Source of the DNA: Candidatus Melainabacteria bacterium
GTDB lineage: Bacteria; Cyanobacteriota; Vampirovibrionia; Obscuribacterales; Obscuribacteraceae
Assembly: GCA_013288645.1 (NCBI GenBank)
Contig: JABDBL010000007.1
Coordinates: 25,610-89,609, forward strand
DNA: 64,000 nucleotides
Direction: 5' to 3'
How positions within the stretch are numbered: the stretch's first letter is position 1; every line of letters starts with the position of its first letter. A model generated the notes under the pieces. The model searched no databases and was not told the DNA's origin. It saw only the letters and a list, made by a program, of their open reading frames with translations. Shown here piece after piece: positions 54,460 through 63,566 of the stretch. The position numbers were made by a program, and so were the translations under genes.

Positions 54460-56148
54460 ATGGCTAAAGAAAAAGCAAATGTGCTTTTGATCGAGAATAA
54501 TTCGTCCGACCCCTTGGCTTTAAGTAAATTAATGGAATTTGGAGCCAACTCCCACTTTTCTATTGAAACGACTAATTTATTAAATATAGGTTTGTCAAGA
54601 CTTAAGGCGAATAACTTTGACATGATTTTGCTCGACTTGCCTCTAGAAACCCATAAAGGGTTGGATGCCATTCGCTTTATTAAAGAGCAAGCAATGGCGG
54701 TACCAATTTTTGTAGTCGATAAGGCAGAGGACGATATACTAAAAGAACAAATAAAAAATGCTGGTGTTCACGAATATATAAAACGGAGTGAACTAGACAC
54801 TCAGCAATTTTTTAAATCTATGCGACATACTTTAGAAATCCAGCGTCTAGAGATTAAATTAAAAGATGCTGTGCAAGAATTAGAAACGGCCCATAAGAAA
54901 CTACAATCGCTTACTGATATTGATAATTTGACTGCTGTACTCAATCGTACTGGTTTGGAGCGAGCTTTAGAAGAGGAGCATAAAAGAGCAAAGCGCTCCG
55001 GTGATTATTTAAGCGCTGTTCTCCTAGATTGTGATAATTTTGACCGTATTAACCAATCTTTTGGTCACGGTGTTGGCGATGTGGTGCTGAAAGAAGTCGT
55101 GGGTCGCCTGAAGGAAACATTGCGCCCAACTGATTATATAGCGCGCACCGGCGGGGACGAATTTTTACTTCTTTTGCCAGAGACACGTTTTCCCGAAGGT
55201 ATGTTGGTAGCAGAGAAAGTTAGATTGGCGGTGGCAGAGTCTCCTCTGCGGCTAGCATCAGAAACAGTGCGACTTACAGCTAGTTTAGGTGTTTTGGCAG
55301 TATCACAAGAATGTTATTCAATTGAAGAAATACTTTCTTTGGTGAGGTTGGCCGTGCAAGAGAGTAAGACACTAGGTAAGAACCGCGTTTCTTCCGGTGA
55401 GAAACATAGAGTATTGTCTGGCAACAGCTCAGATGCTTTAGGCGAATTGATGGATAAGCTTCGGCAAGGTGATTGTTTTCGAGCTGTGTCCATGCCTATT
55501 TATGACTTGAGTAACGAAATTGTTGTAGGCTATGAAATGCTTAGTCGTGGGCCAAGTGGGCCGTTCGAAATGCCTGACGATCTTTTTCGTGTCAGTGTCG
55601 AGCATAATTTACTAACAGCGGTGGATTTGCGTTGTCTAAAGACATGCTTGCAAGCATTAAATGAAGCTAAATATAGGGATAGAACAAAAAAATTGCGCTA
55701 TCACGTTAATCTTTTCCCTTCCACAATTATTGACACACCGATAGAGCGCCTGATGCAGTTATTTCCGGCTGATATTGAGCCTGAACGCTTTTGTATAGAA
55801 ATAAGCGAGCAACAATTTATTGGTGATCCGGCCTATTTAAGAGACTATGTAATGGCTTTGCGTAAACGAGGATTGTTAGTCGCAATTGATGATGTTGGTT
55901 TCGGTCGCAGCTCTTTAGAAAGTCTAATTATTCTTGAGCCGGACATTGTCAAAATTGATCGAAAATATGTCTCTGGAGTAGCAACAGATGAGGCTAAATC
56001 ATATTCTTTAAAGCGGCTAATTAAAGTGGTAAATGCCTTAGGTTCGGAACTAATCGCTGAAGGAATTGAAATGAAAGAAGAAGCTCAAATCTTATTAGAT
56101 CTGGGCGTTAACTTCGGACAGGGATGGCTCTGGGGTAAGCCCAGTTAA
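54460..56148 (+). CDS. Response regulator with GGDEF and EAL domains (cyclic di-GMP turnover)
   Basis: About 562 residues from ATG 54460, which has GGTGG 5 bp upstream. Domains: a receiver (6-125; phospho-acceptor in MILLDLPLE, Lys in YIKRSE; the usual DD pair is EN), a coiled-coil linker, GGDEF (150-310; active loop RTGGDEFLLLLPE intact) and EAL (325-560). The EAL domain keeps its metal and catalytic residues: E in GYEMLSRGP, N in VNLFPS, E in EISEQ, DD in AIDDVGFG, K in VKIDRKY, E in EGIE and Q in GQGWLWGKP. Both synthesis and hydrolysis of cyclic di-GMP are therefore possible. It is convergent with the FHA gene, 6 bp apart. Confidence 0.9.
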   Translation: MAKEKANVLLIENNSSDPLALSKLMEFGANSHFSIETTNLLNIGLSRLKANNFDMILLDLPLETHKGLDAIRFIKEQAMAVPIFVVDKAEDDILKEQIKNAGVHEYIKRSELDTQQFFKSMRHTLEIQRLEIKLKDAVQELETAHKKLQSLTDIDNLTAVLNRTGLERALEEEHKRAKRSGDYLSAVLLDCDNFDRINQSFGHGVGDVVLKEVVGRLKETLRPTDYIARTGGDEFLLLLPETRFPEGMLVAEKVRLAVAESPLRLASETVRLTASLGVLAVSQECYSIEEILSLVRLAVQESKTLGKNRVSSGEKHRVLSGNSSDALGELMDKLRQGDCFRAVSMPIYDLSNEIVVGYEMLSRGPSGPFEMPDDLFRVSVEHNLLTAVDLRCLKTCLQALNEAKYRDRTKKLRYHVNLFPSTIIDTPIERLMQLFPADIEPERFCIEISEQQFIGDPAYLRDYVMALRKRGLLVAIDDVGFGRSSLESLIILEPDIVKIDRKYVSGVATDEAKSYSLKRLIKVVNALGSELIAEGIEMKEEAQILLDLGVNFGQGWLWGKPS

Positions 56149-56154
56149 TGAAAA

Positions 56155-57684
56155 TTACAAACCTTCTAACCACCCAGAGCTGTTAATAATTTTTTCGCGT
56201 AAAGCATTAACGTCTGCATGTTTTAGCACCACGTCACGGTATATAGCCAAAACTTGCATGCTGGTCATCATACAAATATTTTTCTTGACAGCATGTTTGG
56301 CTAGTTCACTTTCATAATCAGCTTTTGTCAGGGCGGGAATTTCGCCGTTGTTGTTCCCTAAACGACTGATTATAAGAATGCCTTTTGGTTCGTGCCCCTG
56401 GTCACACCATTGTTGTGTTTGTGAGATAGAGAGCTGACCCAAATGTGATCTTTCTGGCTCGACTACTGTCCAAATTATTCTGGCAATGGACAAATGTTCA
56501 CCCGCTTTGAGTTGTAATTCCTGAGAATCGTTTGAATTAAGACTGATTTGCCAACCTAATTTTGAAAACACCTTGTAACAAGACTCTATTAATTGTTGAT
56601 CCCTGCCACCAATTAAGCCGGTTGCGAGTGCTTGAATAATATTGAGTTGATCGGCAATTTCTTGTTTATCTTTTTCGGCTCGCTCAATTTGTTCTTTTAG
56701 TTCATTGTATTTTTTGACTAATTCGGCTAGATCTGCTCTCATCAGTTGGTCACAAGCAGTCGAACCGTTGATTAAGTCTTGCGGTGACATATTTAACTCT
56801 TGAGATGGACGAGAGTCTGCTTTGTCTAGAGATGGATCAACCTTTGCTTGGTGTGAGCTAGTCAAGCTTGTGGTCTGATGACTGTGCTCACTTGCGAGTG
56901 GTTCAAGGCTCATAGCCGGGATCGAGGATTGCGTGTCGTCGACATTCTTCCCAGAAACAGATGCTATTTGTGGCGATATGGTGGCCATTTGTGCCTGCGG
57001 GTTAGCAAATAAGCCTGCTTGGTCAAAACTATGAGTCTTAAGGCGGAGACGTTCTAAAAGCGTCTGGTCAGTAGGCATGATTGGAATTTCGTTCATTGTG
57101 GAGGATGCTGAGTCAGACGGTTCTGTTTGCAGATCTGACCCTACTTTCAGGTGAACAGGCTCTCCGGCGTTTAATGTAGAGATATCGGTAAGTTGAGAAC
57201 CTGATTCGGGGTTTAAAGCAGGTCCGTTTTCGCCACTATTGGCTGATTCTACAACGAACCAAAAGAGTGAAACACCAATTTTAACTACGTCTCCATCATT
57301 AATTGGTTCACGCGACTTGATCTGAGAGCCGTTAAGGAAGGTACCGTGCCGACTATTATTGTCTTCTAGATAGTATTGATTCTCCTCAAAGACTAAATTA
57401 ACATGATGGCGGGAAATCGATTGATCGCCACTGACTACAATATCGTTAGTTTCATCTCTACCTATCTGACAATTTGGGACAGGAATTCTTATCTTATGAT
57501 TGGATACTAAATCTACGAGAAAGGCAGTGCCAATTAACTGATCATTGCCTTCGCTATTGTCGTTATCGTTTTCGGGGCAGAGGTCTCCTTCATGAGCCTT
57601 TTTACAAATAGAGCATAGTCCGTCAGGTGACTTGGATACCATTTGTCTTAGTGAATCCAAGAAATGCTTTTGTTTAGTTACCAT
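56155..57684 (-). CDS. FHA-domain protein with N-terminal Cys cluster
   Basis: About 509 residues from ATG 57684 (MVTKQKHFLDSL), which is supported by GGGA 5 bp upstream; the frame extends 20 codons further. A Cys-rich stretch (GLCSICKKAHEGDLCPE) may bind a metal. The FHA domain (about 50-150) has its signatures IGRDETNDIVV, SISRHHVNL and DNNSRHGTFLNG, so it should bind phosphothreonine. A Ser/Thr/Gln-rich linker of about 140 residues, a coiled coil (LAELVKKYNELKEQIERAEK) and a C-terminal globular domain follow. The last domain (about 130 residues) is unlike any I know. The neighbouring REC-GGDEF-EAL gene suggests a shared signalling role, but only by position. Confidence 0.8.
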   Translation of the reverse strand: MVTKQKHFLDSLRQMVSKSPDGLCSICKKAHEGDLCPENDNDNSEGNDQLIGTAFLVDLVSNHKIRIPVPNCQIGRDETNDIVVSGDQSISRHHVNLVFEENQYYLEDNNSRHGTFLNGSQIKSREPINDGDVVKIGVSLFWFVVESANSGENGPALNPESGSQLTDISTLNAGEPVHLKVGSDLQTEPSDSASSTMNEIPIMPTDQTLLERLRLKTHSFDQAGLFANPQAQMATISPQIASVSGKNVDDTQSSIPAMSLEPLASEHSHQTTSLTSSHQAKVDPSLDKADSRPSQELNMSPQDLINGSTACDQLMRADLAELVKKYNELKEQIERAEKDKQEIADQLNIIQALATGLIGGRDQQLIESCYKVFSKLGWQISLNSNDSQELQLKAGEHLSIARIIWTVVEPERSHLGQLSISQTQQWCDQGHEPKGILIISRLGNNNGEIPALTKADYESELAKHAVKKNICMMTSMQVLAIYRDVVLKHADVNALREKIINSSGWLEGL

Positions 57685-57869
57685 AATATCCCATCCATGC
57701 CAAGTCCTGGAACATATGTTCCCAGTCAAGGCGAATATAAACACTATATGTCAAGCATATTTAATATTGGCAAATGAAATAATTAACCGTTTAGATCATT
57801 TGGACAAGTAACATATTGGTATGGGGTATAGGCTTATAGAACACAATCTATTTCGAGGTTAAAATCGGC

Positions 57870-58325
57870 ATGTATTATCAAAGCGAGCCAGTTAGTTGTG
57901 AGCAATTTTTAGATTATTTAGACAAATTACCTTGGTGCCAGCAAGCAGAAAGTGTACTGGTGGCGGTCCACCACTGCTCACCAGAGACCATAGACGTGTT
58001 TAAGCATCATGACGTTAAGGTTTATCCGGGTGGTTTAAAGATCAAATTAGATAAATCCACAACGCATATGCTTGAAAGTAAATTTAAGGAAGGTGAACCG
58101 GTACCTTTGTTACTGGTTTGGAAAAATGAAGGGATTGAGCTTTCATTCCGTACTCACAAAAGTAATGAATATCCTTACGATACTTGGGATAATCCCGCTG
58201 CGGCAGCCTATGAAAGGGAAGCTATCTTTATTGAAGCGGACGAATTAGGCGAAAAAATGTTGGATTGTTTCAAGAAACATTTGACTGGTGCCAAAGCTTG
58301 CCCATCTAGAATACCCAAGCTGTAA
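57870..58325 (+). CDS. Hypothetical soluble protein
   Basis: The 151-residue protein starts MYYQSEPVSCEQFLDYLDKL and has no signal or membrane segment. It contains His/Cys near LVAVHHCSPETIDVFKHHDV and a C-terminal Cys pair (MLDCFKKH...KACPSRIPKL). Strand-rich stretches such as VPLLLVWKNEGIELSFRTHK suggest a compact alpha/beta fold. It is divergent from the FHA gene across 185 bp and convergent with purK. No family recognised. Confidence 0.6.
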   Translation: MYYQSEPVSCEQFLDYLDKLPWCQQAESVLVAVHHCSPETIDVFKHHDVKVYPGGLKIKLDKSTTHMLESKFKEGEPVPLLLVWKNEGIELSFRTHKSNEYPYDTWDNPAAAAYEREAIFIEADELGEKMLDCFKKHLTGAKACPSRIPKL

Positions 58326-58368
58326 GATCTCCTTTATTATCGGCGAATAACTAAAGGTGGCTAGTTTA

Positions 58369-59577
58369 TCACTTTAGACACGGCGTATTTTTTAGTTTGT
58401 CTCTTATTTTAAGGGCTCTTTCTTTTGCTTCTTGCGCACTCTCGGCATGACTGATAAGATGCCCCATTTTTCTACCCGGTAATGCTTGCTCTTTACCGTA
58501 CAGTATTATTTCGAAAGGGTATGGGCAATCTGCTAAATTGATGAGGTTAATTTTGTCACCGTTTGTAGTGCCCTGCTCTATCCAGATATCACCCAATAAA
58601 TTAGCCATGCAAAAATAACCAGCTTTTGCCAAAAATGGTTGAGAAAGCGGTACATCAAGCAATATTCTAGCTAAAGCATCAAACTGGTTTAAGCTGCAGC
58701 TAGAGATAGTAATGTGTCCAGAGTTGTGAGGACGGGGGGCGAATTCATTTATATAAAGATCAAATACGTCAAAGCTAAAGGCAGACTTTGCACCACCCGT
58801 TTTCTTGTGACTGATAAAAAATTCGGTACAAAGTATACCGATAACGCCCAATTTATCAGTAGCCTGGCGAGCTAAGTTTTGTACGGTATTCGTTAAGTTG
58901 GCTGGTATATCAGCTGGTACAACAGTTGTGTCTAATATGTGATTGCTATGAATGTTTTGAAAAACCGGAAAAACTATTTTTTCTCCTTTAGCAGAATGAG
59001 CGGTGATACAACTTACTTCCATATATAGGTCTATAGCCTGTTCGGCTATGACAGGAAAATTTGGTAATGCCTTTTCAGCTCTGCTGATAGTTTTTTGAAA
59101 ATCTTCTTTATTCTGCAAGAAGACTTGTCCTTTGCCATCGTAACCGCCAGTTGTGCTTTTAATGATTACAGGAAAAGATAATTGATCAATTTGTTTTTCG
59201 AGAGAAGAAACATTATCGGCAACAAAATAAGGTACGTAAGGCAGTTCATTTGATCGCAAAAACTCTTTTTCGGCAGCACGGTTTTGGGTTATTCGTAAGA
59301 CATCAAGAGAGGGAATAATAGGTGTGCTGTGGCTTAGTTTCGCTAGTGATTCGTATGGTATGTTTTCAAATTCATAAGTAGCTTTATCACATTTGGATAA
59401 GAATTTATCTAATGACTCCCTATCCTGCCAACTAGCATGTACTGATGTTCTAACGGTGCGGCTAGCTGGTGCTTCTGGTTCAGGATCGTATATTAGAGCT
59501 TCCGCTCCTAATCGGACTATACTTTGTGCCAACAGCATGCCTAATTGTCCGCCACCAAGGATGCCTATTTGTTTCAT
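58369..59577 (-). CDS. purK: PurK, N5-carboxyaminoimidazole ribonucleotide synthase
   Basis: The 402-residue ATP-grasp enzyme begins QIGILGGGQLGMLLAQSIVRLG. It carries YEFENIPYESL, FPVIIKSTTGGYDGKGQ, VIAEQAIDLYMEVSCIT, NEFAPRPHNSGHITI and GRKMGHLI. It carboxylates AIR using ATP and bicarbonate, giving N5-CAIR for PurE. Its start overlaps the purE stop by 4 bp (ATGA), so the two are translationally coupled. It ends the minus-strand purQ'-purH-purE-purK run. Confidence 0.95.
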   Translation of the reverse strand: MKQIGILGGGQLGMLLAQSIVRLGAEALIYDPEPEAPASRTVRTSVHASWQDRESLDKFLSKCDKATYEFENIPYESLAKLSHSTPIIPSLDVLRITQNRAAEKEFLRSNELPYVPYFVADNVSSLEKQIDQLSFPVIIKSTTGGYDGKGQVFLQNKEDFQKTISRAEKALPNFPVIAEQAIDLYMEVSCITAHSAKGEKIVFPVFQNIHSNHILDTTVVPADIPANLTNTVQNLARQATDKLGVIGILCTEFFISHKKTGGAKSAFSFDVFDLYINEFAPRPHNSGHITISSCSLNQFDALARILLDVPLSQPFLAKAGYFCMANLLGDIWIEQGTTNGDKINLINLADCPYPFEIILYGKEQALPGRKMGHLISHAESAQEAKERALKIRDKLKNTPCLK

Positions 59578-60143
59578 TTTTGCTTTTCTCGCAAGCGAGT
59601 TTGTACGACTTTGTTGCCATCTTGAGCTTTTTTACTATTTTGGAAACGATAGGCTTCTATTCTTTTTGCTAGAAGCTTGTCTTGCAAAGAAAGAATTTCC
59701 AAAGCAAATAGACCAGCGTTGATTGCGCCTGCTTTGCCAATGGCAAAGGTGGCCGTGGGAATTCCAGCAGGCATTTGCACTATTGATAGCAGACTATCAA
59801 GACCTTTTAGCCCTTTGCTTTCCACAGGGACACCCAAGACAGGAATAGTAGTAAGACTAGAGATCATGCCTGGTAAGTGGGCTGATCCGCCGGCACCGGC
59901 GATTATGACTTTCAGCCCGCGCTTCATCGCCTCTTGGGCAAATTTATACATTAAAGTCGGTGTCCTATGTGCACTCACAACTTGAATTTCATAAGAGATG
60001 GAAAAGTCAATCATTATCTGTTCGCTATGCTTTAGAGTTTCATAATCCGACTGACTACCCATAACTATGCTCACCAATGCTTTCTTTCGCTTATTCGTGT
60101 TTTTGGCATTTTTTGGGTTGGTCATCATCTTATCTATTTTCAT
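59574..60143 (-). CDS. purE: PurE, N5-CAIR mutase
   Basis: The 189-residue product has ALVSIVMGSQSDYETLKH, VVSAHRTPTLMYKFA, KVIIAGAGGSAHLPGM and GVPVESKGLKGLDSLLSIVQMPAGIPTATFAIG, all hallmarks of class I PurE. It moves the carboxylate of N5-CAIR to the ring carbon. The N-terminus is about 20 residues longer and basic (KNAKNTNKRKK), so the true start may be internal. It lies 6 bp after purH and overlaps purK by 4 bp. Confidence 0.95.
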   Translation of the reverse strand: MKIDKMMTNPKNAKNTNKRKKALVSIVMGSQSDYETLKHSEQIMIDFSISYEIQVVSAHRTPTLMYKFAQEAMKRGLKVIIAGAGGSAHLPGMISSLTTIPVLGVPVESKGLKGLDSLLSIVQMPAGIPTATFAIGKAGAINAGLFALEILSLQDKLLAKRIEAYRFQNSKKAQDGNKVVQTRLREKQK

Positions 60144-60149
60144 TTGGTT

Positions 60150-61721
60150 TTAGTGTTTGAAGCAGCGTTGGCCTGTAAATAACATTTTAATATTGGATTG
60201 CTCACAAGCTTTTATTACATCTTTGTCCTTTAAGCTACCACCCGGTTGAATGATTACGGCAATGCCTGCTTGCGCCGCTTTTTCTATACTGTCTGTAGCT
60301 GGAAAGAAAGCATCACTCGCCATGACAGCACCAACCGCATGTTTACCTGCTTGTTCAAGGGCAATTTCCACACTTGCTACGCGGCTTGTTTGGCCAATGC
60401 CAAAGCCCAGAGACACACCATTCTTAACAATAAAAATCGCGTTTGAAGTTAGATGTTTTACTACGGACCAAGCGAAAGCTAAGTCTTCAATATGTTCAGT
60501 TGGTGATGAACCGCCAGTTACATTTTGAAATTTAGTTGGATCTACTGGAGCTTCCATTTCTTTTTCTAAAATCCAGCCGAAGTCTTGTAAGTCTCGGGCT
60601 CTCCATTGTCCAGAGGTCGGATCTTCGTGCAATGATCTAGTTAATTTAAGTACGCGCATATTTTTCTTGGTATTGAAAATGGTTAGGGCTTCAGATTCGA
60701 AGTCAGGTGCAGCAACGATTTCTACAAAGCCTTCACAAATTTTGGTAGCTAGTTCGGCTGTCACTTTTTTATTGAAACCATAAACACCACCAAAGGCTGA
60801 TAGCGAATCGGTGTTATAAGCCTTTGAAAAAGCGTCCTCAATTGTACTTCCTAGAGCTACGCCACAAGGATTATTGTGCTTAATAATGCAAGCTGCTGGT
60901 TTATCTATAACTTGTCCAATTTCTCTCAATATTTTGACCAAGCAATAAGTGTCAATAATATTGTTGGACGATAAGTCTTTACCTTGTAATTGTCCAAAGG
61001 GTGGGAAGACCTCGCCGTGATTGCCATTTGCGTACCAGGTAGCCGCTTGGTGAGGATTTTCGCCGTAGCGTAAAGGCTGATATCTAGCTAAATTGATTAT
61101 TGTTGAGACTGGTAGAGGTTGTTTCTCTATATGTTCATCTTCGTTACTCTGCCCTACGAGATAAGATGAAATTGCTTGATCGTAAGCTGCAGTGCGTTCG
61201 AACGCGGCAAGAGCTAATCTGCGGCGTAATGATTCATCAATTGGCCCTTTTTTTACTAGAGCAGTTGCTACCTGATTGTATTGCTCACTTTTACTTAAAA
61301 CAGTGACACGAGGGAAATTTTTAGCTGCTGCGCGTAATAAGCTTACCCCGCCGATATCAATATATTCGAGCATTTCTTTTTGTGAGAGTTTTTCTTTTGT
61401 TTTGCTTTCAAATGGATATAGATTGACAATAACCATATCAATTGTAGGAATTTTTAAATCGGTCAAGCACTTTTTATCTTCTTCGATTGGTCGAGCAAGA
61501 ATGCCGGCAAAAACATGAGGGTGCAGAGTTTTTACTCTTCCACCCAAAATTTCAGGAAAGCCGGTAAGATCTTCTACTCTTACACATTCAAAGCCATTTT
61601 CTTGTAAAAATTTTGCGGTACTGCTGGTGGCAATCAATTTCAACTCGATAACATTTTTAACCTGTTTGATAAAGTCTAAGAGTCCTGTTTTATCATAAAC
61701 ACTAATGAGAGCGGTGATCAT
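60150..61721 (-). CDS. purH: PurH, AICAR transformylase/IMP cyclohydrolase
   Basis: The 523-residue bifunctional enzyme has the cyclohydrolase domain first (ALISVYDKTGLLDFIKQ, GGRVKTLHPHVFAGILARP, NLYPF) and the transformylase domain after about residue 200 (RYGENPHQAATWY, CIIKHNNPCGVALG with the catalytic Lys-His, AFGGVYGFN, AQAGIAVIIQPGGSLKD). It catalyses the last two steps of IMP synthesis. AGGAAA lies 8 bp before the ATG. The preceding minus-strand gene is the purQ tail, 25 bp upstream. Confidence 0.97.
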   Translation of the reverse strand: MITALISVYDKTGLLDFIKQVKNVIELKLIATSSTAKFLQENGFECVRVEDLTGFPEILGGRVKTLHPHVFAGILARPIEEDKKCLTDLKIPTIDMVIVNLYPFESKTKEKLSQKEMLEYIDIGGVSLLRAAAKNFPRVTVLSKSEQYNQVATALVKKGPIDESLRRRLALAAFERTAAYDQAISSYLVGQSNEDEHIEKQPLPVSTIINLARYQPLRYGENPHQAATWYANGNHGEVFPPFGQLQGKDLSSNNIIDTYCLVKILREIGQVIDKPAACIIKHNNPCGVALGSTIEDAFSKAYNTDSLSAFGGVYGFNKKVTAELATKICEGFVEIVAAPDFESEALTIFNTKKNMRVLKLTRSLHEDPTSGQWRARDLQDFGWILEKEMEAPVDPTKFQNVTGGSSPTEHIEDLAFAWSVVKHLTSNAIFIVKNGVSLGFGIGQTSRVASVEIALEQAGKHAVGAVMASDAFFPATDSIEKAAQAGIAVIIQPGGSLKDKDVIKACEQSNIKMLFTGQRCFKH

Positions 61722-61746
61722 GTTTTATTTTCCTATTGGTTATTTA

Positions 61747-61950
61747 CTAGTTGAGGGCGTTGAAAGCGTTTTGAAAGAAGACTAGACCATCTGGCATCGT
61801 ACAAGGAAGAGATTTGCCGTTTTGTAAATTTGATTGCCATTCAGTCCAAGCAGGATGTTGTGACAAAGTAACAAATGCTTCTGGGTGAGGCATAAGTCCA
61901 AAGACGTTGCCAGTTTTATTGGTGAGAGCGGCAATGCCATTCAAGCTACC
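61747..61950 (-). pseudogene. purQ: C-terminal fragment of PurQ (FGAM synthase glutaminase)
   Basis: The minus strand reads GSLNGIAALTNKTGNVFGLMPHPEAFV and continues for about 45 residues to a stop at 61747. This is the PurQ C-terminus, including the catalytic His-Pro-Glu. Upstream of GS the homology stops: the same DNA on the plus strand is the conserved ATAVQIGDP of PurL. The switch coincides with GCTACC at 61945-61950. The fragment lacks the N-terminal domain and nucleophile Cys. In a normal minus-strand purL-purQ-purH-purE-purK order the rest of purQ would precede it. Confidence 0.85.
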
Positions 61951-63558
61951 GCTGTGCAAATAGGCGATCCGTTTACTCAAAAAAGACTATTGGATTTCAT
62001 CCTAGCCGCTAGAGATAAAGGACTAATAACTGGAATTACAGATAATGGAGCGGGTGGACTTTCATCATCTGTAGGTGAAATGGCTAACATTACTGGCGGT
62101 GCTATGCTTAACCTAGACAATGTTCCTGCCAAATATCCCGGATTAGCGGCTTGGGAAATGATTATCTCGGAATCGCAAGAACGCATGACCGTATCGACCA
62201 ATGATTTTTCTGCTCTGCAAAAATTAGCAAAAAAATTCAATGTTGAAATTAGTGCCATAGGTGAGTTTAATACTTCAGGTAAATTTGAAATTACGCATCA
62301 AGGACAAACTATAGTTTCTCTCAATCTGGATTTCTTGCACGATGGTCATCCTGAGCTTAATTTAGAAGCTCAGTGGCAACAAAATCTGCCCATTGAGACA
62401 AAAATAACCAAGCAGACCGAAACAATAGATCTAGATGTTTTATTACTTAAAGTACTTGCTCATCCAAACATATGTAGCCGGGAAGTCGTAATTCGCCAAT
62501 ATGATCATGAAGTATTAGGAAATAGCATTGTTAAGCCTCTGATGGGACAAAATCAGAATGCCCCTTGTGATGCAGCTGTCATAGTTCCCATTTTAGGAGA
62601 AAATACCGGCTTAGTTATATCAAATGGAATTTGCCCACAATTGAGCGACCTAGACCCTTTTCTTATGGCTCAATGTGCGCTCGACGAAGCAATACGCAAT
62701 GCCGTTTGTGTAGGAGCCGACCCAGCTACCATCTCTATTTTGGATAACTTCTGTTGGCCAGATCCAGTAGTTTCCAAAAATAATCCAGACGGCAACAAGT
62801 ATTTAGGAATGCTGGTTAAAACCTGCCAAGGACTGTACGAAGCGGCTATCTTTATGGAAACTCCTCTGATATCTGGCAAAGACAGTATGAAGAACGATTT
62901 TGATGATGGAGTCATTCGTTTATCTATTCCTCCGACTTTGCTAATTTCAGCTGTGGGTAAGGTCCACGATATAACTCACTGTCTTACTTCGCAATTTAAA
63001 AATACTGGCGATCAAATTTTCTTGCTTTCGGCAGGCTCTCTGGGATTAGCTGGCTCAACTATATCTCGGTTGTTCTCTTGTGGAGGCACCCTTCCCTCCC
63101 TCGATCTAAGAAAGGCCAAATCTCTCTATGAAAAATTGCACCAAGCCATTGTTAAAGGCTTAGTCAATTCTGCTCACGATATTAGTGATGGTGGCCTATT
63201 GACCACCCTTTCTGAATCCAGCATCGGGAGTGGATTAGGAGCTATTATAAATTTGGACTGGAAGGCATTATCTACACTTAGCAGTTTCTCTGCAAACATT
63301 CCTTTAGCTTTAGATATTGAATCTGCGTCCGTTTTATTGTTTGCAGAAGGACCAGGACAAATAGTAGTAACTGTGCCGAAGGAATATAATGACAATTTCA
63401 TAAAGCATATGAGAGGACAAAGTGTCTTATCACTGGGGCAAGTAACAGATGAAGCCACGCTAGAAATTAATTTGAAAATGCAAGAAAATAAAAAGCAATA
63501 CAGATGGCAATTAAAAAAATTGCTTAGTGCTTGGACTACCCCTTTACCCTTTGCCTAA
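61945..63558 (+). pseudogene. purL: PurL, FGAM synthase large subunit, lacking its N-terminal part
   Basis: From ATAVQIGDPFTQKR onward the frame is clear PurL: ITDNGAGGLSSSVGEMA, WEMIISESQERM, VKPLMGQNQ, LISGKDSMKND and SAHDISDGGLLTTLSES. The preceding 20 codons of the open frame (from ATG 61885) are antisense to the purQ tail and have no PurL similarity. Several hundred N-terminal residues are therefore missing, including the ATP-site half and the linker domain. About 535 residues of good PurL remain, so this is a recent or artefactual break with no drift. The stop is followed after 8 bp by purQ. Confidence 0.88.
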
Positions 63559-63566
63559 GGAAAAAT

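Noticed and set aside
61885..61944. First 20 codons of the open frame leading into purL
   Set aside because: They are antisense to the purQ C-terminal codons and show no PurL similarity; they are an accident of the junction.
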